5,753 bases of DNA from Chloroflexota bacterium. GTDB taxonomy: Bacteria; Chloroflexota; Dormibacteria; Aeolococcales; Aeolococcaceae. How positions within the stretch are numbered: position 1 is the first letter of the stretch; each line of letters begins with the position of its first letter. The translations under genes were made by a program, and so were the position numbers. This document shows positions 1-5,237 of the stretch, piece by piece. Location of the stretch: the NCBI GenBank assembly GCA_028287605.1, contig JAQBPI010000158.1:1-5753 (forward strand), given 5' to 3'. Under the pieces are notes generated by a model. The model was not told the DNA's origin. It saw only the letters and a program-made list of their open reading frames with translations, and made no database searches.

Positions 1-1
1 C

Positions 2-241
2 ACCATCACCGCGCCCTGGACCCTCGCCAATGTGCCCTCCGCCGGCACCCTCAGCTCCGTCTCCGTCTCCGGCGCGGTGGCCACCCTCACCCTCACCGAG
101 GGCGCCGGCGCCGCCGACACCTCGGCCGGCTCCTTCACCACCGCCCTCGCCACCAACGCCGCCGGGAACCGCGACGCCGCCGGCAACCTTTCCTCCTTCG
201 CCTCCACCCCGGTGGTGGACAGGGCCGCCCCCGCGCTGCTG
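2..241 (+). repeat. Tandem Ig-like unit 1 (partial)
   Basis: This is the 3' 240 bases of a 321-base in-frame unit; it aligns without gaps to 323-562. Bases 63-125 are identical to 384-446. Its own DxNxNGxxD loop would lie before the window. Confidence 0.88.
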
Positions 242-1303
242 ACCCTCCAGATGCTCGATGCCAACGCCAACGGCAAGGTCGACCAGGTCAAGGCCACCTT
301 CTCCGAGACCCTCGCGGCCTCCACCCTCACCGCGCCCTGGACCCTCGCCAGCGTGCCCTCCGCCGGCACCCTCAGCTCCTTCGCCGTCTCCGGCGCGGTG
401 GCCACCCTCACCCTCACCGAGGGCGCCGGCGCCGCCGACACCTCGGTCGGCTCCTTCACCGTCGCCCTGGCGACCAATGCCAGCGGCATCCGCGACGCCG
501 CCGCCAACCTGTCCTCCTTCGCCGCCACCGCGCCGGCCGACGGCGCCGTCCCGGTGCGGGTGACCCTCCAGATGTTCGACACCAACGGCAACGGCAAGAT
601 CGACCAGGTCAAGGCCACCTTCTCCGAGACCCTCGCCTCCTACACCGCCGGCAACACGCCGTGGACCCTCGCCAACGTGCCCTCCGCCGGCACCCTCAGC
701 TCCGTCGCCGTCTCCGGCGCGGTGGCCACCCTGACCCTCAACGCGGGCGCGGGCGCCGCCAACACCGCGGTCGGCTCCTTCACCGTCGCCCTGGCCAGCA
801 ACGCCGCCGGCATCCGCGACGCCGCGGGCAACCTGTCCTCCTTCGCCGCCACCGCGCCGGCGGACAAGGCCCCCCCGATCCTGGTCAGCGCGAGCGCCTC
901 AGGCGGCACCGCCGGGCTGATGGAGAGCGGCGACACCATGACCCTGACCTTCAGCGAGACGCTGAGCGGAGTCCCGACCAGCGCGACGGTGCTGGAGAAG
1001 GAGGTGAGCGGCGTGACCCAGCTGACCATCGCGACCATGCTCAACGCCGCGACGATCAGCAACACCTACATCCAGCTCGGCACCGGCACCACCGCCCAGG
1101 GGAGCTCCACCGCGAGCATCACGCCGTTCGGCGCCACGATCTTCCTCTCGCTGGGGACCGTCACGGTGTCCGGCAACGGCTCCGGCGGCGGTGTCGCGGC
1201 GGGCACGGGCTCGGCCATCCTGAGCCCGGCGTCCACCCTCCATGACGCTGCCGCGAACGCCGCGGTCACCACCACGACGGCCACGGCGACCCGGCTCTTC
1301 TAG
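2..1303 (+). CDS. Ig-like repeat surface/secreted protein, 3' part (5' end outside window)
   Basis: The frame is open from base 2 to the TAG at 1301-1303, giving 433 residues of a longer protein; the start and any signal peptide lie upstream. It contains one partial and two full tandem units of about 107 residues. Each full unit opens with TLQM(L/F)D and a loop of the form DxNxNGKxD (bases 257-283 and 578-604), then KATFSETL, PWTLA, VPSAGTLSS, SGAVATLTL and a closing RDAA(G/A)NLSSF. KATFSETL followed later by a DAAGN-type ending is the pattern of bacterial Ig-like adhesion or S-layer domains (SbsA/SWM-repeat type). The loop resembles calcium loops of dockerin or thrombospondin type 3 repeats. 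From base 887 a divergent domain of about 138 residues (TLTFSETL near its start, rich in T, A, S and G) ends the protein at TATRLF. I see no LPXTG motif, transmembrane helix or charged tail, so anchoring is unknown. The cell-surface role is inferred from domain type; the exact function is not known. Confidence 0.85.
   Translation, partial: TITAPWTLANVPSAGTLSSVSVSGAVATLTLTEGAGAADTSAGSFTTALATNAAGNRDAAGNLSSFASTPVVDRAAPALLTLQMLDANANGKVDQVKATFSETLAASTLTAPWTLASVPSAGTLSSFAVSGAVATLTLTEGAGAADTSVGSFTVALATNASGIRDAAANLSSFAATAPADGAVPVRVTLQMFDTNGNGKIDQVKATFSETLASYTAGNTPWTLANVPSAGTLSSVAVSGAVATLTLNAGAGAANTAVGSFTVALASNAAGIRDAAGNLSSFAATAPADKAPPILVSASASGGTAGLMESGDTMTLTFSETLSGVPTSATVLEKEVSGVTQLTIATMLNAATISNTYIQLGTGTTAQGSSTASITPFGATIFLSLGTVTVSGNGSGGGVAAGTGSAILSPASTLHDAAANAAVTTTTATATRLF
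242..562 (+). repeat. Tandem Ig-like unit 2 (complete, 321 bp)
   Basis: This complete unit of 107 codons begins at TLQMLD. It contains the calcium-loop-like motif DANANGKVD at 257-283 and ends just before the matching TLQMFD of the next unit. Bases 281-315 are identical to 602-636 of unit 3, and bases 353-379 are identical to 32-58 and 677-703, so this stretch is the same in all three units. Confidence 0.9.
563..886 (+). repeat. Tandem Ig-like unit 3 (complete, 324 bp)
   Basis: This unit is one codon longer than unit 2, because SETLASYTAGNTPWTLA replaces SETLAASTLTAPWTLA. The loop DTNGNGKID is at 578-604. The unit is more diverged at DNA level in its second half (NAGAGAANTAVGS against TEGAGAADTSVGS) and leads into the different terminal domain at 887. 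Confidence 0.88.
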
Positions 1304-1354
1304 CCGCTTCCAGCCCGGTCGATGCCACCGCGGCGGCCCGAGCGCACCCGCGCC

Positions 1355-1360
1355 TATCCT
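1355..1360 (+). promoter_or_regulatory. Probable -10 box of moeA, leaderless type (TATCCT)
   Basis: TATCCT matches TANNNT and ends 6 bases before the ATG at 1367. No Shine-Dalgarno sequence lies between them, so transcription probably starts at or next to the start codon. No convincing -35 box is visible. The position favours the ATG at 1367 over the one at 1322. Confidence 0.55.
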
Positions 1361-1366
1361 CTGCCC

Positions 1367-2584
1367 ATGGCCGCTCCCCTCAGCGTCGCCGCCGCGCAGG
1401 CGCGCATCCTCGGCGCGCTCACCCCGCTGCGCAGCGAGCGGGTGCCGCTCGCCGAGGCGCTGGGTCGGGTGCTCGCCGCGCCGGTGGTGAGCCGGCGCAC
1501 CCTCCCGCCCTTCGCAAACTCGGCGATGGACGGCTACGCGGTGCTCGCCGCCGACATCGCCGGCGCGACCGGGGAGCACCCCGCGGTGCTTCCCGTCCGC
1601 GGCGAGTCGCGGGCCGGCGCCGTGCCCGCGCACGGGCTGGAGCCGGGCACGGCGATGCGGATCATGACCGGCGCCCCCCTGCCCGAGGGCGCCGACACGG
1701 TGGTGCGCCACGAGGACACCGACGACGGGCGCGCGACCGTGGCGGTCCGCGTCGCCGCCCCGCACGGCACCAGCGTGCGCCTCGCCGGCGAGGACATGCG
1801 CGCCGGCGACGAGGTGCTGACCGCCGGCCGCCGGCTGCGCTCCGGCGACCTCGCCGCCTGCGCCGCCCTCGGGGAGGTGTGGCTGGAGGTGGGACGGCGT
1901 CCCCGGGTGGCGGTGCTCAGCACCGGCGACGAGCTGGTCGAGCCCGAGCGCGAGCCGGGGCCGGGGCAGATCGTCGACAGCAACGCGGTCTCGGTCTCGG
2001 CAGCGGTGCGGGAGGCGGGCGGCGACCCGGTGCGCCTGGGCATCGCGCGCGACACCGTGGACGACCTCCGCCGGCACCTCGAGGAGGGCGCCCGCTGCGA
2101 CCTGGTGGTGACCAGCGCCGGGGTCAGCGTCGGCGACCACGACCACGTCCGCGACGTCGTCGAGGAGATGGGCTCGCTCGACCTCTGGCGGGTGGCGATG
2201 CGTCCCGGCAGGCCGCTGGCGGTGGGCTCGGTGCGCGGGGTGCCCTTCATCGGCCTGCCCGGCAACCCGGTGAGCAGCCAGGTCACCTTCGAGCTCTTCG
2301 CCCGCCCCGCCATCCTCGCCCTCCAGGGGGCGAGCCAGCCCCACCGTCCGCGCTCGGTGGCGCGAACCCTGGAGCCGATGGACAAGCCGGAGGGGCTCGA
2401 GACCTTCCACCGGGGCATCCTGGAGCGGGACGCGGACGGCGGGCCGCCCGGGGTGCGGCTCACCGGCGCCCAGGGCTCGGGCATCCTGCGCTCGATGGTG
2501 CTCGCCGACTGCCTGGTGGCGCTGCCGGCGGCGGGCAGCCGGGTGCCCGAGGGCACGCTGGTGGAGATCATCCCCCTCGGCTGA
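1367..2584 (+). CDS. moeA: Molybdopterin molybdenumtransferase MoeA
   Basis: MoeA inserts molybdate into adenylylated molybdopterin in the cytoplasm, the last common step of Mo-cofactor synthesis. The 405-residue length is normal for the family. Signatures appear in order: FANSAMDGYAV (49-59), GTAMRIMTGAPLPEGADTVV (94-113), AGEDMRAGDEV (140-150), VAVLSTGDELVEP (181-193), GQIVDSNAVSVSAAVREAGG (200-219), TSAGVSVGDHDHVRDVV (249-265), AMRPGRPLAVG (277-287) and GLPGNPVSSQVTFELF (296-311). Acidic residues D55, D143, E189, D229 and D259 sit where I recall the catalytic or ligand residues of E. coli MoeA, so it looks functional. The C-terminal domain IV is present, ending in PEGTLVEIIPLG. An in-frame ATG at 1322 would add 15 proline- and arginine-rich residues; I prefer 1367 because the family motifs begin soon after it and a TATCCT box lies 6 bases upstream. 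No other Mo-cofactor gene is in the window. It converges with the MarR gene. Confidence 0.97.
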   Translation: MAAPLSVAAAQARILGALTPLRSERVPLAEALGRVLAAPVVSRRTLPPFANSAMDGYAVLAADIAGATGEHPAVLPVRGESRAGAVPAHGLEPGTAMRIMTGAPLPEGADTVVRHEDTDDGRATVAVRVAAPHGTSVRLAGEDMRAGDEVLTAGRRLRSGDLAACAALGEVWLEVGRRPRVAVLSTGDELVEPEREPGPGQIVDSNAVSVSAAVREAGGDPVRLGIARDTVDDLRRHLEEGARCDLVVTSAGVSVGDHDHVRDVVEEMGSLDLWRVAMRPGRPLAVGSVRGVPFIGLPGNPVSSQVTFELFARPAILALQGASQPHRPRSVARTLEPMDKPEGLETFHRGILERDADGGPPGVRLTGAQGSGILRSMVLADCLVALPAAGSRVPEGTLVEIIPLG

Positions 2585-2599
2585 CGGGGCGGGAGCCGG

Positions 2600-3091
2600 C
2601 TAGCCGACCTCCTGCTGGACCTCGCCGCCCTCGACCTGCTCGGCGGCGGCGAGCAGCGCCCGCATCCCGGTGATCAGGGCGCGGCGGTCGGCCGGGGTCA
2701 TCTGCTCCACGGCGCGAAGCAGGTCGTCGCAGGCGAGCACCTCGGGGTGGGCGGCGGCGCGGGCCCGGCCCGACGTGGTGAGCGAGACGAAGACCCGGCG
2801 GCGGTCGTGCCCGTCGCGGATGCGGGCCACCAGCCCCTTGCTCTCCAGCCGGTCGAGCAGCTCGGTGGCGGTCGCCCGGCTGAGGCAGAGGTGGCGCGCC
2901 TGCTCGCCGACGCTGAGCGGGCCGGCGACGGCGAGGAGGCGGAGCAGCCCGAGCATGCGCGGGGTGACGTCGGACCCGGGGATGCGCTGCCGGGACGCCT
3001 GGAAGCGACGGTAGACGGCAGGGTAGAGACGATGGACCTCGGCGATCACGGCCTTGGCGTCTACGCTCGGCACGTCCCTGGGCGCCAGCAT
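2600..3091 (-). CDS. MarR-family winged-helix transcriptional regulator
   Basis: From the ATG at 3091 the product is 163 residues, usual for MarR proteins, which bind DNA as dimers and often repress neighbouring or divergent genes until a small ligand binds. The winged helix-turn-helix is clear: DVTPRMLGLLRLLAVAGPLS (41-60), VGEQARHLCLSRATATELLD (61-80, including the recognition helix), RLESKGLVAR (81-90) and the wing RDGHDRRRVFVSLTTSG (92-108), with the family's D-x-R-R type motif. Flanking helices (about 10-34 and 124-152) would form the dimer interface. An in-frame ATG at 3169 would add 26 residues that do not look like MarR sequence. I prefer 3091 because it gives the standard length and follows a plausible promoter. 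The gene ends 15 bp from moeA (convergent) and is divergent from the lipoprotein gene, a likely but unproven target. The ligand is unknown; C69 and C121 are present, but nothing shows redox sensing. Confidence 0.9.
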   Translation of the reverse strand: MLAPRDVPSVDAKAVIAEVHRLYPAVYRRFQASRQRIPGSDVTPRMLGLLRLLAVAGPLSVGEQARHLCLSRATATELLDRLESKGLVARIRDGHDRRRVFVSLTTSGRARAAAHPEVLACDDLLRAVEQMTPADRRALITGMRALLAAAEQVEGGEVQQEVG

Positions 3092-3101
3092 CTCCGCGCG
3101 A

Positions 3102-3130
3102 ATGCTGGGCCGCGCGACGGCCGCGGTCAA
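3102..3130 (-). promoter_or_regulatory. Candidate promoter of the MarR gene (TTGACC-17 bp-CAGCAT)
   Basis: Read on the minus strand, TTGACC (3130-3125) is followed after 17 bases by CAGCAT (3107-3102), then 10 bases to the ATG at 3091. The predicted transcript would begin only a few bases before the start codon. The -10 box lacks the usual initial T, so support is moderate and depends mainly on the -35 box and the spacing. Confidence 0.4.
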
Positions 3131-3182
3131 TGGGGCAAACAGCCCACCCCTGTCTGCAGCCAACCCCATCGCGGCGCAGCGT

Positions 3183-3188
3183 TACCAT
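3183..3188 (+). promoter_or_regulatory. Probable -10 box of the lipoprotein gene, leaderless type (TACCAT)
   Basis: TACCAT matches TANNNT and ends 7 bases before the ATG at 3196, with no Shine-Dalgarno sequence between. It lies in the 104-bp divergent region shared with the MarR gene, where a MarR operator could also sit. A weak inverted repeat, TGGG-N8-CCCA (3131-3146), is the only symmetry I noticed there. Confidence 0.5.
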
Positions 3189-3195
3189 GCGGCCG

Positions 3196-3915
3196 ATGAC
3201 GGGAATGCCCATGACCCACCGACGTCACCGACCCCTGCTGCTGCTCGCCACCGCCGGTCTCGCCGCCTGCGGGTCCTCGGGGCCGAGCACCGCGTCGCCC
3301 ACCGCGAGGGCGGAGGAGACACGCAGCGCCCAGCAGATCTACGACGACTTCCTCACCTCCATGGCCTCGGAGAGGTCGGTGCACATCGCGGGCCACCAGG
3401 TCGACACCGGCGGCGCCAGCAACGACATCGACGTCCTCGACACCCAGAACGCCGCCAGCATCACCCTCACGGTGCAGGGAACGTCGATCTACATGGTGGT
3501 GACGCCCGACAGGGTCTACGCATCGCAGAGCAGGAACGGCCCGTGGGTGACCGCGCCCGCCGACCTCGCCACCAACGCCCGCTCGCTGACCCTGGCAAGC
3601 ACCGTCCGCTGCGGGCGGCTCGAGCACGGCGGCCTGACCAGGGGCGCGGTGTCGACCGTGAACGGCCGGCGGGTCGTCGCGGTGGAGGACGACGGCAGGG
3701 CGCCGGGGGCATCTCCGTCCACGGTGTACGTCAGCGTCACCGGCCCCCCGCGGCTGGTCCGGGTGGTCCAGCACGCGGTCGCCACCCCCGGCGGCCGTCC
3801 CGACTGCGGCCAGGCCGGCTCCGGCGGCAGCCCCGGCGTCAGCAACGCCACCTTCGACTTCAGCGAGTGGGGCGCGGCGGTGACGGTGACCCCGCCGCCC
3901 AGCGCAGCCCTCTAG
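3196..3915 (+). CDS. Putative lipoprotein, LppX/LprG-like fold suspected
   Basis: The 239-residue product begins with a short basic region (THRRHRP), a hydrophobic stretch (LLLLATAGLA) and the lipobox LAAC with C25, so it should be exported, lipidated at C25 and held on the outer face of the membrane. A Ser/Thr/Pro/Ala linker follows (26-40). The mature part reads QQIYDDFLTSM, SVHIAGHQV, ASITLTVQG, IYMVVTPDRVYA and GPWVTAP, then strand-rich sequence ending FDFSEWGAAVTVTPPPSAAL. A helix followed by alternating strands, with a W near 'PWV', recalls LppX/LprAFG- or LolA-like lipid-binding lipoproteins, but this is from memory of the pattern, not a search. C139 and C204 could form a disulfide. 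ATG 3196 is chosen because TACCAT lies 7 bases upstream; ATGs at 3205 and 3211 are in frame and would still leave a signal peptide. The MarR gene is divergent and may control it. Confidence 0.8.
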   Translation: MTGMPMTHRRHRPLLLLATAGLAACGSSGPSTASPTARAEETRSAQQIYDDFLTSMASERSVHIAGHQVDTGGASNDIDVLDTQNAASITLTVQGTSIYMVVTPDRVYASQSRNGPWVTAPADLATNARSLTLASTVRCGRLEHGGLTRGAVSTVNGRRVVAVEDDGRAPGASPSTVYVSVTGPPRLVRVVQHAVATPGGRPDCGQAGSGGSPGVSNATFDFSEWGAAVTVTPPPSAAL

Positions 3916-3918
3916 AGG

Positions 3919-4545
3919 TCAGTCGGCGGCGCCGCCGGCCCTGCGGCCGCGGACGATCCACGCGATCACCCCTGCCGCCACCAGCACCGCGATCGCGATC
4001 GCCGCCTTCTCGATGGGGCCCGAGACGCGGTCGTAGTTGGCGCCCACCTCGTAGCCGGCGACGGCGAGGGCCGTGCACCAGGGCAGGGCGCCGGCGAAGG
4101 TGAGGGTCGCGAACGGGACCAGCGGGACCCGCGCCAGCCCTGCGGGGAACGAGATGTAGGTGCGGATCACGGGCAGCATCCGGCCGAGGAACACGGCGAG
4201 CAGCCCGCGGCGCCGGAAGAAGCGGTCCGCGAGCTCGATGTGCGAGCGCGAGATGCCCACGTAGCGGCCGGGGCCGAGCAGGAGCGGCTCGCCGAAGCGG
4301 GCGGCGAGCACCCAGGCGATCAGCGAGCCGACCAGGTTGCCGGCGGCGCCGGCGATGATCGCCGGCACCAGGCCGAGGTGCGACCCGCCGACCAGGGCGC
4401 CGGCGGCGACCGCGCCGGCCACCGGCATGATCACCTCGCTGGGGAAGGGGATGCCGCAGGACTCGGCCGCCATCAGGCCGAAGACCGCGGCGAGGCCGTG
4501 GCTCTCGACGAAGTCCCGGACGAAGCCGCCGATTCCACCGCTCAC
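3919..4545 (-). CDS. DedA-family (VTT/SNARE-associated domain) membrane protein
   Basis: This 208-residue integral membrane protein belongs to the DedA family, whose members are implicated in moving undecaprenyl phosphate or phospholipid head groups across the membrane and in membrane-potential homeostasis. Family marks are AESCGIPFPSEVIMPVAG (27-44, with E28, P33, P35 and E37), the glycine-rich segment AGAAGNLVGSLIAWVLAARFG (65-85), RYVGISRSHIELADRFFRRRG (94-114) and FLGRMLPVIRTYISFPAGLARVPLVPF (119-145). The arginine pair R122/R128 has the six-residue spacing of the essential arginines of E. coli DedA proteins. A last hydrophobic helix (181-198) ends in basic residues. The GTG start at 4543-4545 shares GTGA with the stop of the upstream plsY-like gene, and no Shine-Dalgarno sequence precedes it, so translation is probably coupled. 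Its stop lies 3 bp from the lipoprotein stop on the other strand. The substrate cannot be told from sequence. Confidence 0.92.
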   Translation of the reverse strand: MSGGIGGFVRDFVESHGLAAVFGLMAAESCGIPFPSEVIMPVAGAVAAGALVGGSHLGLVPAIIAGAAGNLVGSLIAWVLAARFGEPLLLGPGRYVGISRSHIELADRFFRRRGLLAVFLGRMLPVIRTYISFPAGLARVPLVPFATLTFAGALPWCTALAVAGYEVGANYDRVSGPIEKAAIAIAVLVAAGVIAWIVRGRRAGGAAD

Positions 4546-5210
4546 GAATCGGGGAGCCTACCAGGGCCTCGGGGGGCCTCGACGACCAGGGGGACGCCGG
4601 GATCGGCGAGCTCGGTCCAGCGCCGGGCCTCGCGGCGGTGGTGACGGGCGCGCAGCCGGTTGCGGGCGACCAGGGCGATCACGATCACCGCCGCGGGGCC
4701 GAGGGTGCGCGCGTCGCGGGTGCCGAGGAGCAGCCCGAGGGGCACGCAGAGGGCGACCAGCTGCTCGAAGGCGCGGCCGCGCATGCCCAGGAGCACCACC
4801 CCGGGGAGGGCGATGATCACCCCCGCCCACCAGGCCGAGGGCAGCGCCGCCACCACCCCCGCGACCAGGGGGGCGATGCCGCGGCGGCCGCGGCGGATGC
4901 CGATCGGGAAGGCGTCGCCGACCACGCAGCCGGCGATCGCGGTGGCGGCGAACCAGGGGTCACCGTCGTAGACGCGCGCCCCCAGGCCGACCACCGCGCC
5001 CTTGATCAGCTCCAGCGCCACGGTGAGGGCGGCGGCGCGGAAGCCCCCGACCACCAGGGCGTCGAGCGCGCCCGTCTGACCCCGGCCGGTCTGGCGGAGA
5101 TCGACGCCGCGGCCGCGGCGCACCACCAGCCAGGCCACCGGGATGCTCCCCACGACGTAGCCGCCGGCCAGCGCTCCGGCGACCAGCACCAACCAGTGAG
5201 GAGGCGTCAC
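4542..5210 (-). CDS. Divergent PlsY-like membrane protein (glycerol-3-phosphate acyltransferase family)
   Basis: PlsY acylates glycerol-3-phosphate from acyl-phosphate, the first step of phospholipid synthesis in many bacteria. This 222-residue protein has the family layout: GSIPVAWLVV (21-30), GVDLRQTGRGQTGALD (35-50), a hydrophobic segment with LELIKGAVV (66-74), VVGDAFPIGIRRGRRGIAP (96-114) and further hydrophobic helices to about 182. Compared from memory with the usual signatures, GSGNxGATN has become GRGQTGALD, the conserved GH before xFP is GD (D99), and FKGGKGVAT has become RRGRRGIAP (R106-P114). The C-terminal HRxNI-type motif is not recognisable, and a basic then Pro/Gly-rich tail (from about 183) is added. 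The fold is probably PlsY-like, but ordinary catalytic activity is doubtful. The GTG start at 5208-5210 is supported by TACTCT 6 bases upstream. The gene heads a two-gene operon with dedA. I give no symbol because orthology with plsY is uncertain. Confidence 0.8.
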   Translation of the reverse strand: MTPPHWLVLVAGALAGGYVVGSIPVAWLVVRRGRGVDLRQTGRGQTGALDALVVGGFRAAALTVALELIKGAVVGLGARVYDGDPWFAATAIAGCVVGDAFPIGIRRGRRGIAPLVAGVVAALPSAWWAGVIIALPGVVLLGMRGRAFEQLVALCVPLGLLLGTRDARTLGPAAVIVIALVARNRLRARHHRREARRWTELADPGVPLVVEAPRGPGRLPDS

Positions 5211-5216
5211 ACCGCG

Positions 5217-5222
5217 AGAGTA
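5217..5222 (-). promoter_or_regulatory. Probable -10 box of the plsY-like/dedA operon, leaderless type (TACTCT)
   Basis: On the minus strand TACTCT (5222-5217) ends 6 bases before the GTG at 5210, with no Shine-Dalgarno sequence. It lies back to back with the -10 box of the divergent methyltransferase gene. Confidence 0.5.
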
Positions 5223-5223
5223 C

Positions 5224-5229
5224 TACCGT
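5224..5229 (+). promoter_or_regulatory. Probable -10 box of the methyltransferase gene, leaderless type (TACCGT)
   Basis: TACCGT matches TANNNT and ends 8 bases before the ATG at 5238. It is separated by one base from the oppositely directed TACTCT box. Both sit within or against a GTAC-N4-GTAC element (5220-5231). Confidence 0.45.
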
Positions 5230-5237
5230 ACGCGGGC

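Noticed and set aside
1322..1366. Upstream in-frame ATG that would extend MoeA by 15 residues
   Set aside because: The added MPPRRPERTRAYPLP is not MoeA-like, and the TATCCT box before 1367 would lie inside the coding sequence.
1304..1366. Possible terminator after the repeat-protein gene (GCCACCGCGGCGGC, 1323-1336)
   Set aside because: The palindrome has a mismatch, no loop and no T-run, so I do not call it a terminator.
899..2410. Long open frame of about 503 codons on the minus strand opposite moeA
   Set aside because: moeA carries all family motifs on the plus strand. The antisense product is low-complexity (rich in G, A, R and H) with no recognisable domain, as expected from high GC at third positions.
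1534..2571. Second long minus-strand frame opposite moeA
   Set aside because: It is rich in S, R, P and T with no family motif, and is fully explained as a shadow of moeA.
2597..2606. 10-bp palindrome CGGCTAGCCG at the moeA/MarR convergent ends
   Set aside because: It is short, without a loop or T-run, and includes the MarR stop codon; there is no support for a terminator or binding site.
3127..3774. Minus-strand open frame opposite the lipoprotein gene
   Set aside because: It has no domain or promoter, and the plus-strand frame has a clear lipobox signal peptide.
3924..3937. Perfect 14-bp palindrome CGGCGGCGCCGCCG just after the lipoprotein stop
   Set aside because: It has no loop and no T-run and lies within GGC/GCC codons of the dedA 3' end, so it is better explained by composition than as a terminator.
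4555..4560. TAGGCT on the minus strand 9 nt before the dedA GTG, a possible internal promoter
   Set aside because: It lies inside the plsY-like coding sequence, is spaced further than the other boxes, and the GTGA overlap already explains dedA expression. A secondary start remains possible.
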